Below, one piece after another: positions 1 through 7,406 of a stretch of 64,000 nt of DNA (its first letter is position 1; each line of letters opens with the position of its first letter). The notes under the pieces were generated by a model that made no database searches, was not told the DNA's origin, and saw only the letters and a program-made list of their open reading frames with translations. The position numbers were made by a program, and so were the translations under genes. Location of the stretch: positions 23,193 through 87,192 of the forward strand of contig NZ_QXJF01000007.1 of assembly GCF_003670275.1 (NCBI RefSeq), given 5' to 3'. This DNA is from Helicobacter labetoulli (GTDB taxonomy: Bacteria; Campylobacterota; Campylobacteria; Campylobacterales; Helicobacteraceae).

Positions 1-491
1 GCAAGAAGTAGAGATAGTCCAAGCATTTGAATCTGCGAGCCTGCGTCATTTATGTAATATTCCGTGGTAATATCATAGCCCAAATGCCTACCAACTCGTG
101 CTAATGCATCGCCATACACAGCACCGCGAGCGTGTCCTATATGCAAAGGTCCCGTTGGGTTGGCACTCACAAATTCAAGCAAAATACTCTCTTTTTGTGT
201 AGTCGTTACGGATTCTGCCTTGCTTAGTTCATATAGAAAGTCCGTAGAAAGTGTGAGATTAATAAAGCCATTAAGGGATTCTACCTTGCTAAATGCTTTA
301 TTTTTAGTAAGAGATTGTGCGAGTTCTTCAGCCAAAATTTTGGGATTTTGTCTTTTTATTTTTGCAAGACTAAAGGCAAGTGGCGTGGCTAAATGCCCTA
401 AATCCTTGTTCTTAGGCTTTTCTAGGGCAATCTCATTTTGATTTTCAATGCCACAGCTTTGGGCTAAAACAGCCTTAATGCGTTGATACAT
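1..491 (-). CDS. argS: Arginyl-tRNA synthetase, N-terminal part (runs off the left edge)
   Basis: Charges tRNA-Arg with arginine in the cytoplasm. Reading the minus strand from the ATG at 491 gives about 163 residues with the N-terminal tRNA-recognition domain followed by the class I catalytic entry: [15 protein letters not shown], with the HIGH motif at residues 117-120. The KMSKS region and the anticodon-binding domain lie outside the window. The start codon overlaps the tatA stop by one base (TAATG), so the gene is translationally coupled to tatA. The order argS-tatA-gmk-acidic protein-nucT is the one I know from H. pylori HP0319-HP0323. Identification is secure; only completeness is unknown. 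Confidence 0.95.
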   Translation of the reverse strand, partial: MYQRIKAVLAQSCGIENQNEIALEKPKNKDLGHLATPLAFSLAKIKRQNPKILAEELAQSLTKNKAFSKVESLNGFINLTLSTDFLYELSKAESVTTTQKESILLEFVSANPTGPLHIGHARGAVYGDALARVGRHLGYDITTEYYINDAGSQIQMLGLSLLL

Positions 492-739
492 TAGGAATCT
501 TGCTTTTGAGAATCTGCTTTTACATTTGAGGGGCTAGATTCACTTGCTTGAGTTTGTTTAATCTGCGAGGTTTCCTCTTGATTTTTCGAAGACTCCTCAT
601 CTTCCTCTTTTACCGCTTTTTTAAAGTTTTTAATCCCACTGCCTAAGCCTTTAGCAAGCTCTGGAATCTTCTTGCCACCAAAAAGCAACAACACAATCAC
701 TAAAATTAAAACAATCTGCCATATACTTGGGTGTGTCAT
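491..739 (-). CDS. tatA: Twin-arginine translocase subunit TatA
   Basis: Pore-forming subunit of the Tat system, which exports folded, often cofactor-bearing proteins across the inner membrane. The 82-residue protein has the family layout: short N-terminus, one membrane helix (about residues 7-21), the hinge FGGKKIPEL, an amphipathic helix ([16 protein letters not shown]), then a disordered Ser/Gln/Asp tail. A typical ribosome site (AAAGGAGTTCC on the minus strand) precedes the ATG. It lies between gmk and argS and overlaps the argS start. TatA versus TatE cannot be separated, but as the only copy here TatA is the sensible name. Confidence 0.93.
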   Translation of the reverse strand: MTHPSIWQIVLILVIVLLLFGGKKIPELAKGLGSGIKNFKKAVKEEDEESSKNQEETSQIKQTQASESSPSNVKADSQKQDS

Positions 740-805
740 AGGAACTCCTTTGTGTTAAGTTAAAATATTATACCAAATCTTGCCTAAATGATTAGCTCCG
801 CCATA

Positions 806-1432
806 TTAGTCCTGCCACTTTTGGATAATATGTGAAAAACGCTCAATCTGCTGATATTTGAGCGAACGCACAATAGAGAGCATAGCTTCCTTAGCGGTAT
901 GTATATCATCATTAATAATAAGATAGTCAAAATCATCAATATGCTGCATTTCATTATGTGCTTGTATCAGGCGAAACTCAATGGTTTGCAAGTCATCAGT
1001 TTGCCGTGCAATAAGTCGTTGTTTTAGAATCTCTTTGTTCTTTGTGGTGATAAACACGGATTTAGCAAAATCACCAAAATATTCCTTAATGCTGTGATGT
1101 CCTTGCACATCTACATCAAAAAGCACAATTTTATCTTGTGCTAGAGCGGCTTTTACAGGCTCTAATGAAGTGCCATAGAAATTTGTATGCACCTCCGCCC
1201 ATTCTAAAAAGACATTATTTTTTATATCAGCAAGGAATTTATCTTTATCAACAAAGTGATAATGCACCCCATCAATCTCACCATCGCGGATAGGGCGTGT
1301 AGTAGTAGAGATTGAAAAATACACATCAGGGACAGAATCCATAATCGCCTTTGTAAGTGTGCTTTTACCACAGCCGCTTGGTCCGGATATGATAAGCACG
1401 GCTCCTTTTTGCCCTAAAGATTCTTTGCTCAT
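806..1432 (-). CDS. gmk: Guanylate kinase
   Basis: Phosphorylates GMP to GDP with ATP, an essential step of purine nucleotide supply. The 208-residue protein has the P-loop GPSGCGKST at residues 17-25, then STTTRPIRDGEIDGVHYHFV (the GMP-binding part of the family) and FDVDVQGHHSIKEYF. Length is normal. The ATG at 1432 overlaps the stop of the upstream acidic-protein gene by four bases (ATGA), so the two are coupled in one operon that continues to tatA and argS. Confidence 0.96.
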   Translation of the reverse strand: MSKESLGQKGAVLIISGPSGCGKSTLTKAIMDSVPDVYFSISTTTRPIRDGEIDGVHYHFVDKDKFLADIKNNVFLEWAEVHTNFYGTSLEPVKAALAQDKIVLFDVDVQGHHSIKEYFGDFAKSVFITTKNKEILKQRLIARQTDDLQTIEFRLIQAHNEMQHIDDFDYLIINDDIHTAKEAMLSIVRSLKYQQIERFSHIIQKWQD

Positions 1433-3495
1433 TTGCTTTTGTCCTTAAAGCTGATGTTTATGGTTACTTCAAGCCCATCAAGCATTGATTTGAGATTGTT
1501 TGAACTCAAGCTTGAGATACTGCTCTGCACAGAGTTTGCTATCATATTTTTGACAATCTCTTGAGGCTGTGTGCCTTGCTCGTGGTTATTTTGTGCCAAA
1601 GAAGATTCTGCTTGATCGTGTGAGTTTGGAGACATATTTCCAAAACTCTCATCAAGGGCTTCATCATCACTTTCATTTAATTCGTTAAGAGAGAGTAGCT
1701 CTTCTGGAAGCTTCTCGCCGAGTGCTTGAGCGATTTGTGGCTCTTTAAGCGAGGTAAAGTCCGCACTCTCCTCGTCAAGAGATTGAAGAGCTTTGCTCAC
1801 CTCGCTTACTTGCTCTTTATCAAGCACAGGCTCATCTAAAGCAATTTTTTCTACATCATCAAGCAAGTCATTCTCTAACAAACCTTCAGTTAAAAACTCA
1901 TCATCAAGCGGCATAGGAGAATCTGTAGCTTCTTGTGTGGTGTCTTGTTGTGTTTCATCATTTGTATCAAGGGAATCTAGCTCATCTAACTCATCAAGGC
2001 TAAGTGCTTCATCGTCCAAATTGCTTAAAGATTCTGTATTTTCTGCTTCCAAATTTTCTTCATTCTCTTCGCTCAAAGATTCTCCACCTAAGTTTTCACC
2101 AGCAGAATCTGCAGATTCTATATTGTGTTCCATTTCATTTTGAGATCCTATGTCGTCTAACTCCGTTTGTCCTAGCTCATTTTCAAGCCCTGCCAAATCT
2201 CCCAAACTATCCAAATCATCTAAGTTATCTAACTCGCCCAAATCATTAGCGTTTTGTGTTTGTTTTGTTTCTCCTAGATTGTCATTTCCCCCTGTGTCAT
2301 CATTGAGATTTTCCAAATCATCTAAACCGCCCAGCTCATCTTGTGTAGATTCGGAACTTTGTGTTTCTGCAATTTCTTGTGTAGAATCTAGCCCTGCTAT
2401 CTCATTATCCAAATCCCCCAAATCATCTAAGCCCTGAGATTCTGTCTTTATGTTTTCTTGTGTTGAATCTTTAGAATCTTCTTTTGTCTCATTTGCCAAA
2501 TCCAGCTCATCAAGGTTAAGCTCATCATCTAAGCTTAAAGATTCTGTTTCATCTTGTGTGTCGGTAGAATTCTCTTCAGTTATGGAATCTGCAGTGCTTT
2601 TAGTCAAATTTTCATCTTGTGTCAAGTCATCTAAACCGCTTAGATCCCCTAAATTATCTAAATCCGCCGTATCTTTCACTTCACTTGCTTCTTTTGTTTT
2701 CTCTTCTGTCTCTTGTGAATCTTCCATAGATTCAGCAGTATCAGTCTTTTCCTCCTCATCATTAAAGCCATCAGGCTCATCAAGGTTGCTTAAATCAAGA
2801 TCAATATCCAATCCTTCATCTAAAGTTACTTCAGGGTTTAGCCCATCGCCCGCTTCTATATCAAGGGTTGGTTCTTCAAGTGCCATCTCCTTGTCTGCCG
2901 CACTATCCGCTTGAGAATCCCCATCATCGTTATTTTCCGCTTCAGCAGATTCTTGCTTAATCACATCACTAGAATCTGTTAGGCTAGATTCTGCATTCTC
3001 AAGGTTATCATCAAGCAAGTTGTCAATCTCTTCTAGCTCTTTATCTAGGTTATCAAGCTCAATAGAGGCATTCTCTGTGCTATCTAAATTTTCTCCATTT
3101 AATGCTGCATCAAGCTCCGCTCCAAGTGCTGAATCTACTGAATCTAAAGGCGTTTTTTCAGGGTTTTGTGTAGGGGCTTGTTTGTTTAGCTGTGCGGTAA
3201 AAATATCTAAAATGCTTGTTGGCAAAAAAGGCTTTTGCACATAGTCATCAAAGCCTTCAATGCGTGTGCCTTGCTTGTTGTAAATGAGACATTTGCGTTT
3301 ATCTTTAAGTGCATCTGTATAGGCTTGTGAATCTAGCCTAAAGCAATCATCATCAACAAGAATATAATCATATTGCTCTAAATCTGTGAGTTGGCTAGAT
3401 TCTGTTATTGTAGTGAGATTTGCCCCCGCTTTTTTGGCTGTGATTTCAACGAGTTTTTGAACGATTTGATTAGTGTTGATGAGTAAAAATTTCAT
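1429..3495 (-). CDS. Very acidic protein with receiver-like N-terminus (poly-E-rich family)
   Basis: Function not known to me. The first roughly 110 residues look like a response-regulator receiver fold: ILVDDDCF near residues 46-53 supplies an acidic phospho-site-like cluster and VQKPFLPTSI near 88-97 resembles the conserved K-P of beta5. The middle, about 120-560, is low-complexity Asp/Glu/Leu/Ser sequence with recurring GLDDL, NLDD and LDSL units and is probably disordered. The last about 45 residues (IVKNMIANSVQSSI; SMLDGLEVTINISF) look folded again. I prefer the second ATG (3495) because GGGGA sits six bases before it. Position matches H. pylori HP0322, annotated as a poly-E-rich protein. 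Antisense reading frames across the repeats are composition artefacts. Confidence 0.8.
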   Translation of the reverse strand: MKFLLINTNQIVQKLVEITAKKAGANLTTITESSQLTDLEQYDYILVDDDCFRLDSQAYTDALKDKRKCLIYNKQGTRIEGFDDYVQKPFLPTSILDIFTAQLNKQAPTQNPEKTPLDSVDSALGAELDAALNGENLDSTENASIELDNLDKELEEIDNLLDDNLENAESSLTDSSDVIKQESAEAENNDDGDSQADSAADKEMALEEPTLDIEAGDGLNPEVTLDEGLDIDLDLSNLDEPDGFNDEEEKTDTAESMEDSQETEEKTKEASEVKDTADLDNLGDLSGLDDLTQDENLTKSTADSITEENSTDTQDETESLSLDDELNLDELDLANETKEDSKDSTQENIKTESQGLDDLGDLDNEIAGLDSTQEIAETQSSESTQDELGGLDDLENLNDDTGGNDNLGETKQTQNANDLGELDNLDDLDSLGDLAGLENELGQTELDDIGSQNEMEHNIESADSAGENLGGESLSEENEENLEAENTESLSNLDDEALSLDELDELDSLDTNDETQQDTTQEATDSPMPLDDEFLTEGLLENDLLDDVEKIALDEPVLDKEQVSEVSKALQSLDEESADFTSLKEPQIAQALGEKLPEELLSLNELNESDDEALDESFGNMSPNSHDQAESSLAQNNHEQGTQPQEIVKNMIANSVQSSISSLSSNNLKSMLDGLEVTINISFKDKSK

Positions 3496-3573
3496 ATACA
3501 TTCCCCGCTTTTATTGCTTTTTGTGTAATAATAACCTATCATTATAGCCAAATCCATAGCACAAAGGAATAAA

Positions 3574-4140
3574 ATGCAAGTAAAAATGACAAAAATATTA
3601 AGAAAATATGTGATTGTAGGCATATTACACACTTTTTTATTTGTCCAATTTGTCTTTTCTGCCTCAAATGACACATTGTATATGCTACCTTATGAGCAAA
3701 AACAAGCTATCAATGCATTGCAAGGGGCGTTAAGCAATGCAAAAAATGAGATAAAGATAAGTATTTATAGCTTTACAAATAATGATATTGCCAAGATTTT
3801 AAGAGATGTCGCAAAAAGGGGAGTGAAAGTAGAGATTATCTTTGATAAAGAAAGCAATGTGGATAATAGAAGCTCTGTCATCGGCTATTTGGCAAAGTAT
3901 AATAACATCTCTGTGTGTCTGCTCAGTGGGGTGAAAGCAAGAAATGGCAAGTATTATGGGATAATGCATCAAAAAATGGCGATTATTGATGATGAGATTC
4001 TTGCTTTAGGTTCGGCAAATTGGAGCAAAAATGCTTTTGAGAATAACTTTGAAACCCTACTTTTTACCTCTCAAACTCACCTTGTTCAAAAGGTAAGCAA
4101 CGCATTTGAAAAAATGAAACAAAATTGCTTGGGATTTTAG
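3574..4140 (+). CDS. nucT: Membrane-anchored/secreted phospholipase D-family nuclease NucT
   Basis: Nuclease of the PLD superfamily; the H. pylori protein at this position (HP0323) is a surface nuclease preferring single-stranded DNA and implicated in DNA uptake and purine recovery. A basic-then-hydrophobic leader (about residues 5-30, KILRKYVIVGILHTFLFVQF) should export or anchor it. The single HxKxxxxD motif is intact (H132, K134, D139, in MHQKMAIIDD) followed by GSANWS at 146-151; one motif per chain implies a dimer. At 188 residues it is family length. AAAGGAA precedes the ATG at 3574. It diverges from the acidic-protein gene with a 78-base shared upstream region. Confidence 0.92.
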   Translation: MQVKMTKILRKYVIVGILHTFLFVQFVFSASNDTLYMLPYEQKQAINALQGALSNAKNEIKISIYSFTNNDIAKILRDVAKRGVKVEIIFDKESNVDNRSSVIGYLAKYNNISVCLLSGVKARNGKYYGIMHQKMAIIDDEILALGSANWSKNAFENNFETLLFTSQTHLVQKVSNAFEKMKQNCLGF

Positions 4141-4170
4141 GGTGAGTGTCGCTTAGTAAGGCTATTTGGT

Positions 4171-4201
4171 AAAAGGAGATTCCATTGCAGAATCTCCTTT
4201 T
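4171..4201. terminator. Bidirectional hairpin between converging nucT and lipoprotein genes
   Basis: A perfect 12-base inverted repeat (AAAAGGAGATTC / GAATCTCCTTTT, loop CATTGCA) lies between two converging genes. Its A-rich and T-rich flanks give a U-tract on either strand, as expected for a shared intrinsic terminator. The stem contains the GAATCT heptamer core discussed under findings. Confidence 0.8.
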
Positions 4202-4241
4202 ATTGTAAATATTTATAAGACTATGTGGTAAGAAAATGGGC

Positions 4242-4694
4242 TTATTTTTCTCCGCAATCAAAAACTTGAGCGTGGATTCTATAATTTTGAACAACAACTT
4301 TTTTGGTTAATGCACTAGGTTTGCACTCAAAAGGTGTGCTTCTCCCACCAAAGAAACCAACGGAACTGCACATTAATTGTTCGCGTGTCGGTGCAACCAT
4401 CGCTCTTTTGCCATGTGCTACATCAGCGGCTGTGTTTCGCAAGTCATTTAATGCTCCTTCCCTTATTTTTTCATAAGAAGGTTCAATTTTACCCTCAGCA
4501 CTATCTTGCCCTTCTGCTTCACCCAAAAGTCTGCAGTTGTATGGTGTGTTTTTGGCTACGGTTACGCTCCTTGCTTGTTTTTCAAGCTCTTTTGGTGCAT
4601 AAGGCACGGTTGGTCCAAAACAACCTGTCATAAACAAAGCTAAGGTTGCTCCTATAACGACTTTATGCGTATGAGATACAATTTTTGTATTCAT
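4242..4694 (-). CDS. Small lipoprotein, DUF4156/RcsF-like
   Basis: The leader ends in the lipobox LFMTGC with the lipidated Cys at residue 25. The mature part begins a pattern of four cysteines: NCRLLGEAEG, MCSSVGFFGG, ECKPSA and FDCGEK. Spaced cysteines plus a CRLLGEAEG-type start resemble DUF4156/RcsF-like outer-membrane lipoproteins, which carry disulfides. That family assignment is by eye. AAGGAGA precedes the ATG. It stands alone, transcribed toward nucT and ending at the shared hairpin. Its role is unknown; an envelope-sensing function would be speculation. Confidence 0.75.
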   Translation of the reverse strand: MNTKIVSHTHKVVIGATLALFMTGCFGPTVPYAPKELEKQARSVTVAKNTPYNCRLLGEAEGQDSAEGKIEPSYEKIREGALNDLRNTAADVAHGKRAMVAPTREQLMCSSVGFFGGRSTPFECKPSALTKKVVVQNYRIHAQVFDCGEK

Positions 4695-4844
4695 TTTTTC
4701 TCCTTGTTTTGTAGTTTCTCTTAAGAGAGCTGGAGATTCTAGGTAAAAAATACTTAAAATAATATTTATTTAGAAAATATTTACCTAATTTGATTTAAAA
4801 AACTTTTTGTGTAGATTCCAACCCAAAAGAATCTAAGGGATATG

Positions 4845-5030
4845 ATGAAATACACACAGCAGGATATGGCGCGTATTATTGATGTTACGCCAAAGACTTT
4901 GAGAAATTGGCGAAAGCATAAGCCAGAACTTTATAAGCGTGTGTTGCTAAGTTTTAAATATGATGAGATTGTTGAAGATTTGCATAAGCATATCAGGGAG
5001 CTACAAAATTTAGAGCCAAAAGAAAGATAG
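4845..5030 (+). CDS. Small helix-turn-helix protein
   Basis: A 61-residue protein whose first half, YTQQDMARIIDVTPKTLRNW, is a clear helix-turn-helix (helix 2 DMARIIDV, recognition helix PKTLRNWRK), followed by an acidic helical tail. Two in-frame ATGs occur at 4842 and 4845; AAGGGA at 4835-4840 leaves one base before the first and four before the second, so the second is preferred. It resembles small MerR-like or phage-type regulators, but I recognise no specific family. The gene is monocistronic and ends at a strong hairpin shared with dcuA. Confidence 0.7.
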   Translation: MKYTQQDMARIIDVTPKTLRNWRKHKPELYKRVLLSFKYDEIVEDLHKHIRELQNLEPKER

Positions 5031-5076
5031 GCAAAACATAGTTTTGGCGTAAGACTAAGTAAAAGGATAAAAAACG

Positions 5077-5106
5077 CAACATAGAATCTAAGCAGATTCT
5101 ATGTTG
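5077..5106. terminator. Bidirectional intrinsic terminator between the HTH gene and dcuA
   Basis: Perfect 13-base stem CAACATAGAATCT / AGATTCTATGTTG with loop AAGC, followed by a T-rich stretch on the plus strand and preceded by A-rich sequence. It serves converging genes. The stem core is again AGAATCT/AGATTCT. Confidence 0.85.
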
Positions 5107-5112
5107 TAGTTT

Positions 5113-6852
5113 TTAGAATAATGGAGCGATGGCAAAGCCCAAGGCTACCGCAAACACGATAGCTATAATACCCGGAAGTATGAAGCTATGGTTAAAGACA
5201 AACTTACCAATGCGAGTAGAGCCGGTATCGTCCATTTGCACCGCTCCAAGTAGCGTAGGATATGTAGGAAGCACAAACAACGCCGACACAGCCGCAAAAC
5301 TTGCTACCAAAATATACGCAGAATCCGCATTTGTAGCGGTGATACCGAGTGCAGCAATCACAACCGGCATAATCGCCTTAGCCGTAGCCGCTTGTGAGTA
5401 AAGCAACATACTTGCAAAAAATAGTGCTACTGCCAAAAGTGCGGGATAATCGCCCACAAGTTTGCCGGCTAAATCGCCAATCTCTGCTTTGTAGCCATCA
5501 ACAAAAGTATTGCCAAGCCAAGCCACACCTAAAACGCACACACAAGCTGTCATTCCCGCCTTAAATGTGCTTGCATCAAGCAGTTTACCGGTTTCTACCT
5601 TACAGAAAATCACAATCAAAGTTGCAATCATCAGCATAAAGCTCATAATCGCCCCATCGCGTGGCAATCGCACAGGATCAATATAGCTTTTTACCATCGC
5701 TGATAAGTTTGCTAACATTCCATCTTTTTGTGCGAAGTCTAGCAGGATAGAATCTAGCTCCCCTACCATAGAATCTAGCTTAGATTCTATTAGTTCAAGG
5801 GCTTTTTCATTATGCTCATTTTTAGTAATGGCATTAATCTCATCTTTTGCCGCAACAAAGGCATTTTGTAAGTTTTGTGTATCACTTGGATTTGCCTTAA
5901 TGGCAGGGATAGAATCTAAATAAGTTTTCTTTAAAGATTCTAGCGGTGCAACAAGGTTTTGTTTTTCTAGCTTTGATTGCTCACTATCTTTGAAAGCTAG
6001 AAGGGCAGTCGCCTCTTTTTTGATAGAATCTAGCTCATTATCCACATACACAGGGATATTTTTGCTAACAGAATCTAGCATAGGCTTACGCACAACATCA
6101 GATATTGAAGTCGCATAAATCACCACGCAAAGCACTCCTGCAAGGAATATCCCAACACTTAGTTTTGCACCCTTTTTTAGCTCAATATGTGCTGCACCGC
6201 TTGTGGGTTTTACAAGCCCAGCTTTTAGCCGCTCTTGATACACGGGGTCTTTACTCAAATTAAGTGGGAAAAACTTGCTTACTACAAAAGCAGTTAGCAT
6301 ACACGCACTAAAGGTTGTGATAAGCCATACTAAAAGCAAAGTAGGATAGCTCCAGCCTAAAGGCTCTAACACGCCGGTCATATACACTACCGCCGCACTT
6401 ACCGGACTTGCGGTAATGGCGATTTGGCTAGAAACCACAGCGATTGAAAGCGGGGCGGAGGGCTTAATATTTTGCTCCTTTGCCACTTCTACAATCACAG
6501 GTATCATAGAAAACGCCGTATGCCCTGTCCCTGCTAAAAATGTCAAAAAGTAAGTAACGCTTGGGGCAAGGTAGTTAATGTATTTTGGATTCTTTCTTAG
6601 AATCTTTTCAGCCACCTGCACCATATAGTCAAGCCCACCGGCAAGCTGCATTGCCGCAATAGCTGCAATAACTGACATAATGATAAGGATAACATCCCAA
6701 GGAATAGCTCCGGGCTTCATACCCAAAAAGAGACAAAGCACAACTACGCCAAAACCACCAGCGTAGCCTATCGCCATACCGCCAAGCCGAATACCGATAA
6801 AAATAGCTCCAAGTAGCACGACAACTTGAAGTATAAGCACTAATATTTCCAT
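5113..6852 (-). CDS. dcuA: Anaerobic C4-dicarboxylate antiporter DcuA with a large extra domain
   Basis: Inner-membrane exchanger of fumarate, aspartate and succinate that feeds fumarate respiration. The N-terminal half (to about residue 255) and C-terminal half (from about 393) are typical DcuA: GGMAIGYAGGFGVVVL, the GTGHTAFSMIPVI segment near 108-120, ITASPVSAA near 146-154, VRLPRDGAIMSFM near 394-406, and the last transmembrane helices. The protein is 579 residues where the family is about 430-445; the excess is one block, residues about 256-392, rich in charged residues and LDS repeats and without membrane helices. The KKGAK before the preceding helix suggests the block is periplasmic (positive-inside rule; inference). 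aspA lies upstream on the same strand. Confidence 0.93.
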   Translation of the reverse strand: MEILVLILQVVVLLGAIFIGIRLGGMAIGYAGGFGVVVLCLFLGMKPGAIPWDVILIIMSVIAAIAAMQLAGGLDYMVQVAEKILRKNPKYINYLAPSVTYFLTFLAGTGHTAFSMIPVIVEVAKEQNIKPSAPLSIAVVSSQIAITASPVSAAVVYMTGVLEPLGWSYPTLLLVWLITTFSACMLTAFVVSKFFPLNLSKDPVYQERLKAGLVKPTSGAAHIELKKGAKLSVGIFLAGVLCVVIYATSISDVVRKPMLDSVSKNIPVYVDNELDSIKKEATALLAFKDSEQSKLEKQNLVAPLESLKKTYLDSIPAIKANPSDTQNLQNAFVAAKDEINAITKNEHNEKALELIESKLDSMVGELDSILLDFAQKDGMLANLSAMVKSYIDPVRLPRDGAIMSFMLMIATLIVIFCKVETGKLLDASTFKAGMTACVCVLGVAWLGNTFVDGYKAEIGDLAGKLVGDYPALLAVALFFASMLLYSQAATAKAIMPVVIAALGITATNADSAYILVASFAAVSALFVLPTYPTLLGAVQMDDTGSTRIGKFVFNHSFILPGIIAIVFAVALGFAIAPLF

Positions 6853-6933
6853 TGTAATCCTTTGATTTTTGCATTAAAAAGTTTTAGAATCTACTTTAAA
6901 GATTCACAAGTTTTACTTTGTGTTCAATCTAAA

Positions 6934-6993
6934 TTTGTGTTTTTTAAGATAGCAATTCGCACATAGAGTAGTTCTTGCCTTAAAAAACACAAA
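6934..6993. repeat. Perfect 15-base inverted repeat upstream of dcuA
   Basis: TTTGTGTTTTTTAAG at 6934-6948 and its exact complement CTTAAAAAACACAAA at 6979-6993, separated by 30 bases. It lies about 80-140 bases before the dcuA start on the transcribed strand, so it could fold in the dcuA leader or act as an operator. Nothing more can be said from sequence. Confidence 0.7.
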
Positions 6994-7151
6994 AATAAGT
7001 ATTGCCTAGTAAAAACCTAGAATCTAAACTCTTGTTATATTAAGCATTTGATGAAATACCTTTTAATTTAAATTTATTTTGAAATCCAAACTCTTAGGCG
7101 GTTCGCTTCGCTCAAACATAACAAGTTGTTAGAATCTAGAATCTAAAACAG

Positions 7152-7234
7152 CTTGTCATACTGAGCCTTTAGGCGAAGTATCTAAAACTTTAAAATCTAA
7201 AAAAGATATTTCGCCTACGGCTCAATATGACAAG
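7152..7234. repeat. 83-base dispersed palindromic element (family A)
   Basis: The ends CTTGTCATACTGAG (7152-7165) and CTCAATATGACAAG (7221-7234) pair at 13 of 14 positions, and AAGTATCT pairs with AGATATTT inside. A second copy of exactly the same length, with the same ends and the AGGCGAAGTATCT core, sits inside the mod gene at 58136-58218. This marks it as a dispersed REP/MITE-like element rather than a local hairpin. Confidence 0.85.
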
Positions 7235-7406
7235 AATCTAGATTCCATACAAGATACTAATATGAATACTTGCGGAAGTATCTTTAAGGTGTATTTTGGG
7301 CTATCGCATAATAATGTAGCTACTTAAGCTAATATTGCGGTTTATGAGAAACTTCCCAAAAATCAAAATTTTAGGCTCTTGCCTTTGCACTCAAAGCCTA
7401 AATTTC

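Larger units (their letters stand above)
6853..7406. other. 554-base gap between aspA and dcuA
   Basis: No gene is visible. From the dcuA side it holds a perfect 15-base inverted repeat (6934-6948 with 6979-6993), short AT-rich stretches, an 83-base palindromic repeat (7152-7234), and a further short inverted repeat around 7250-7290 (AGATACT...AGTATCT). AGAATCT-type heptamers are frequent. It must carry the aspA 3' end and the dcuA promoter, but I could not assign a convincing -10/-35 pair. Confidence 0.6.

Noticed and set aside
1793..3244. Several long plus-strand open frames opposite the acidic protein gene
   Set aside because: They are Ser/Lys-rich mirror images of GAT/GAA/TCT repeats on the coding strand, overlap one another in different frames, and lack ribosome sites.
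3492..3674. 60-codon minus-strand frame over the nucT start
   Set aside because: It covers the divergent promoter region and the NucT signal peptide; no ribosome site or homology.
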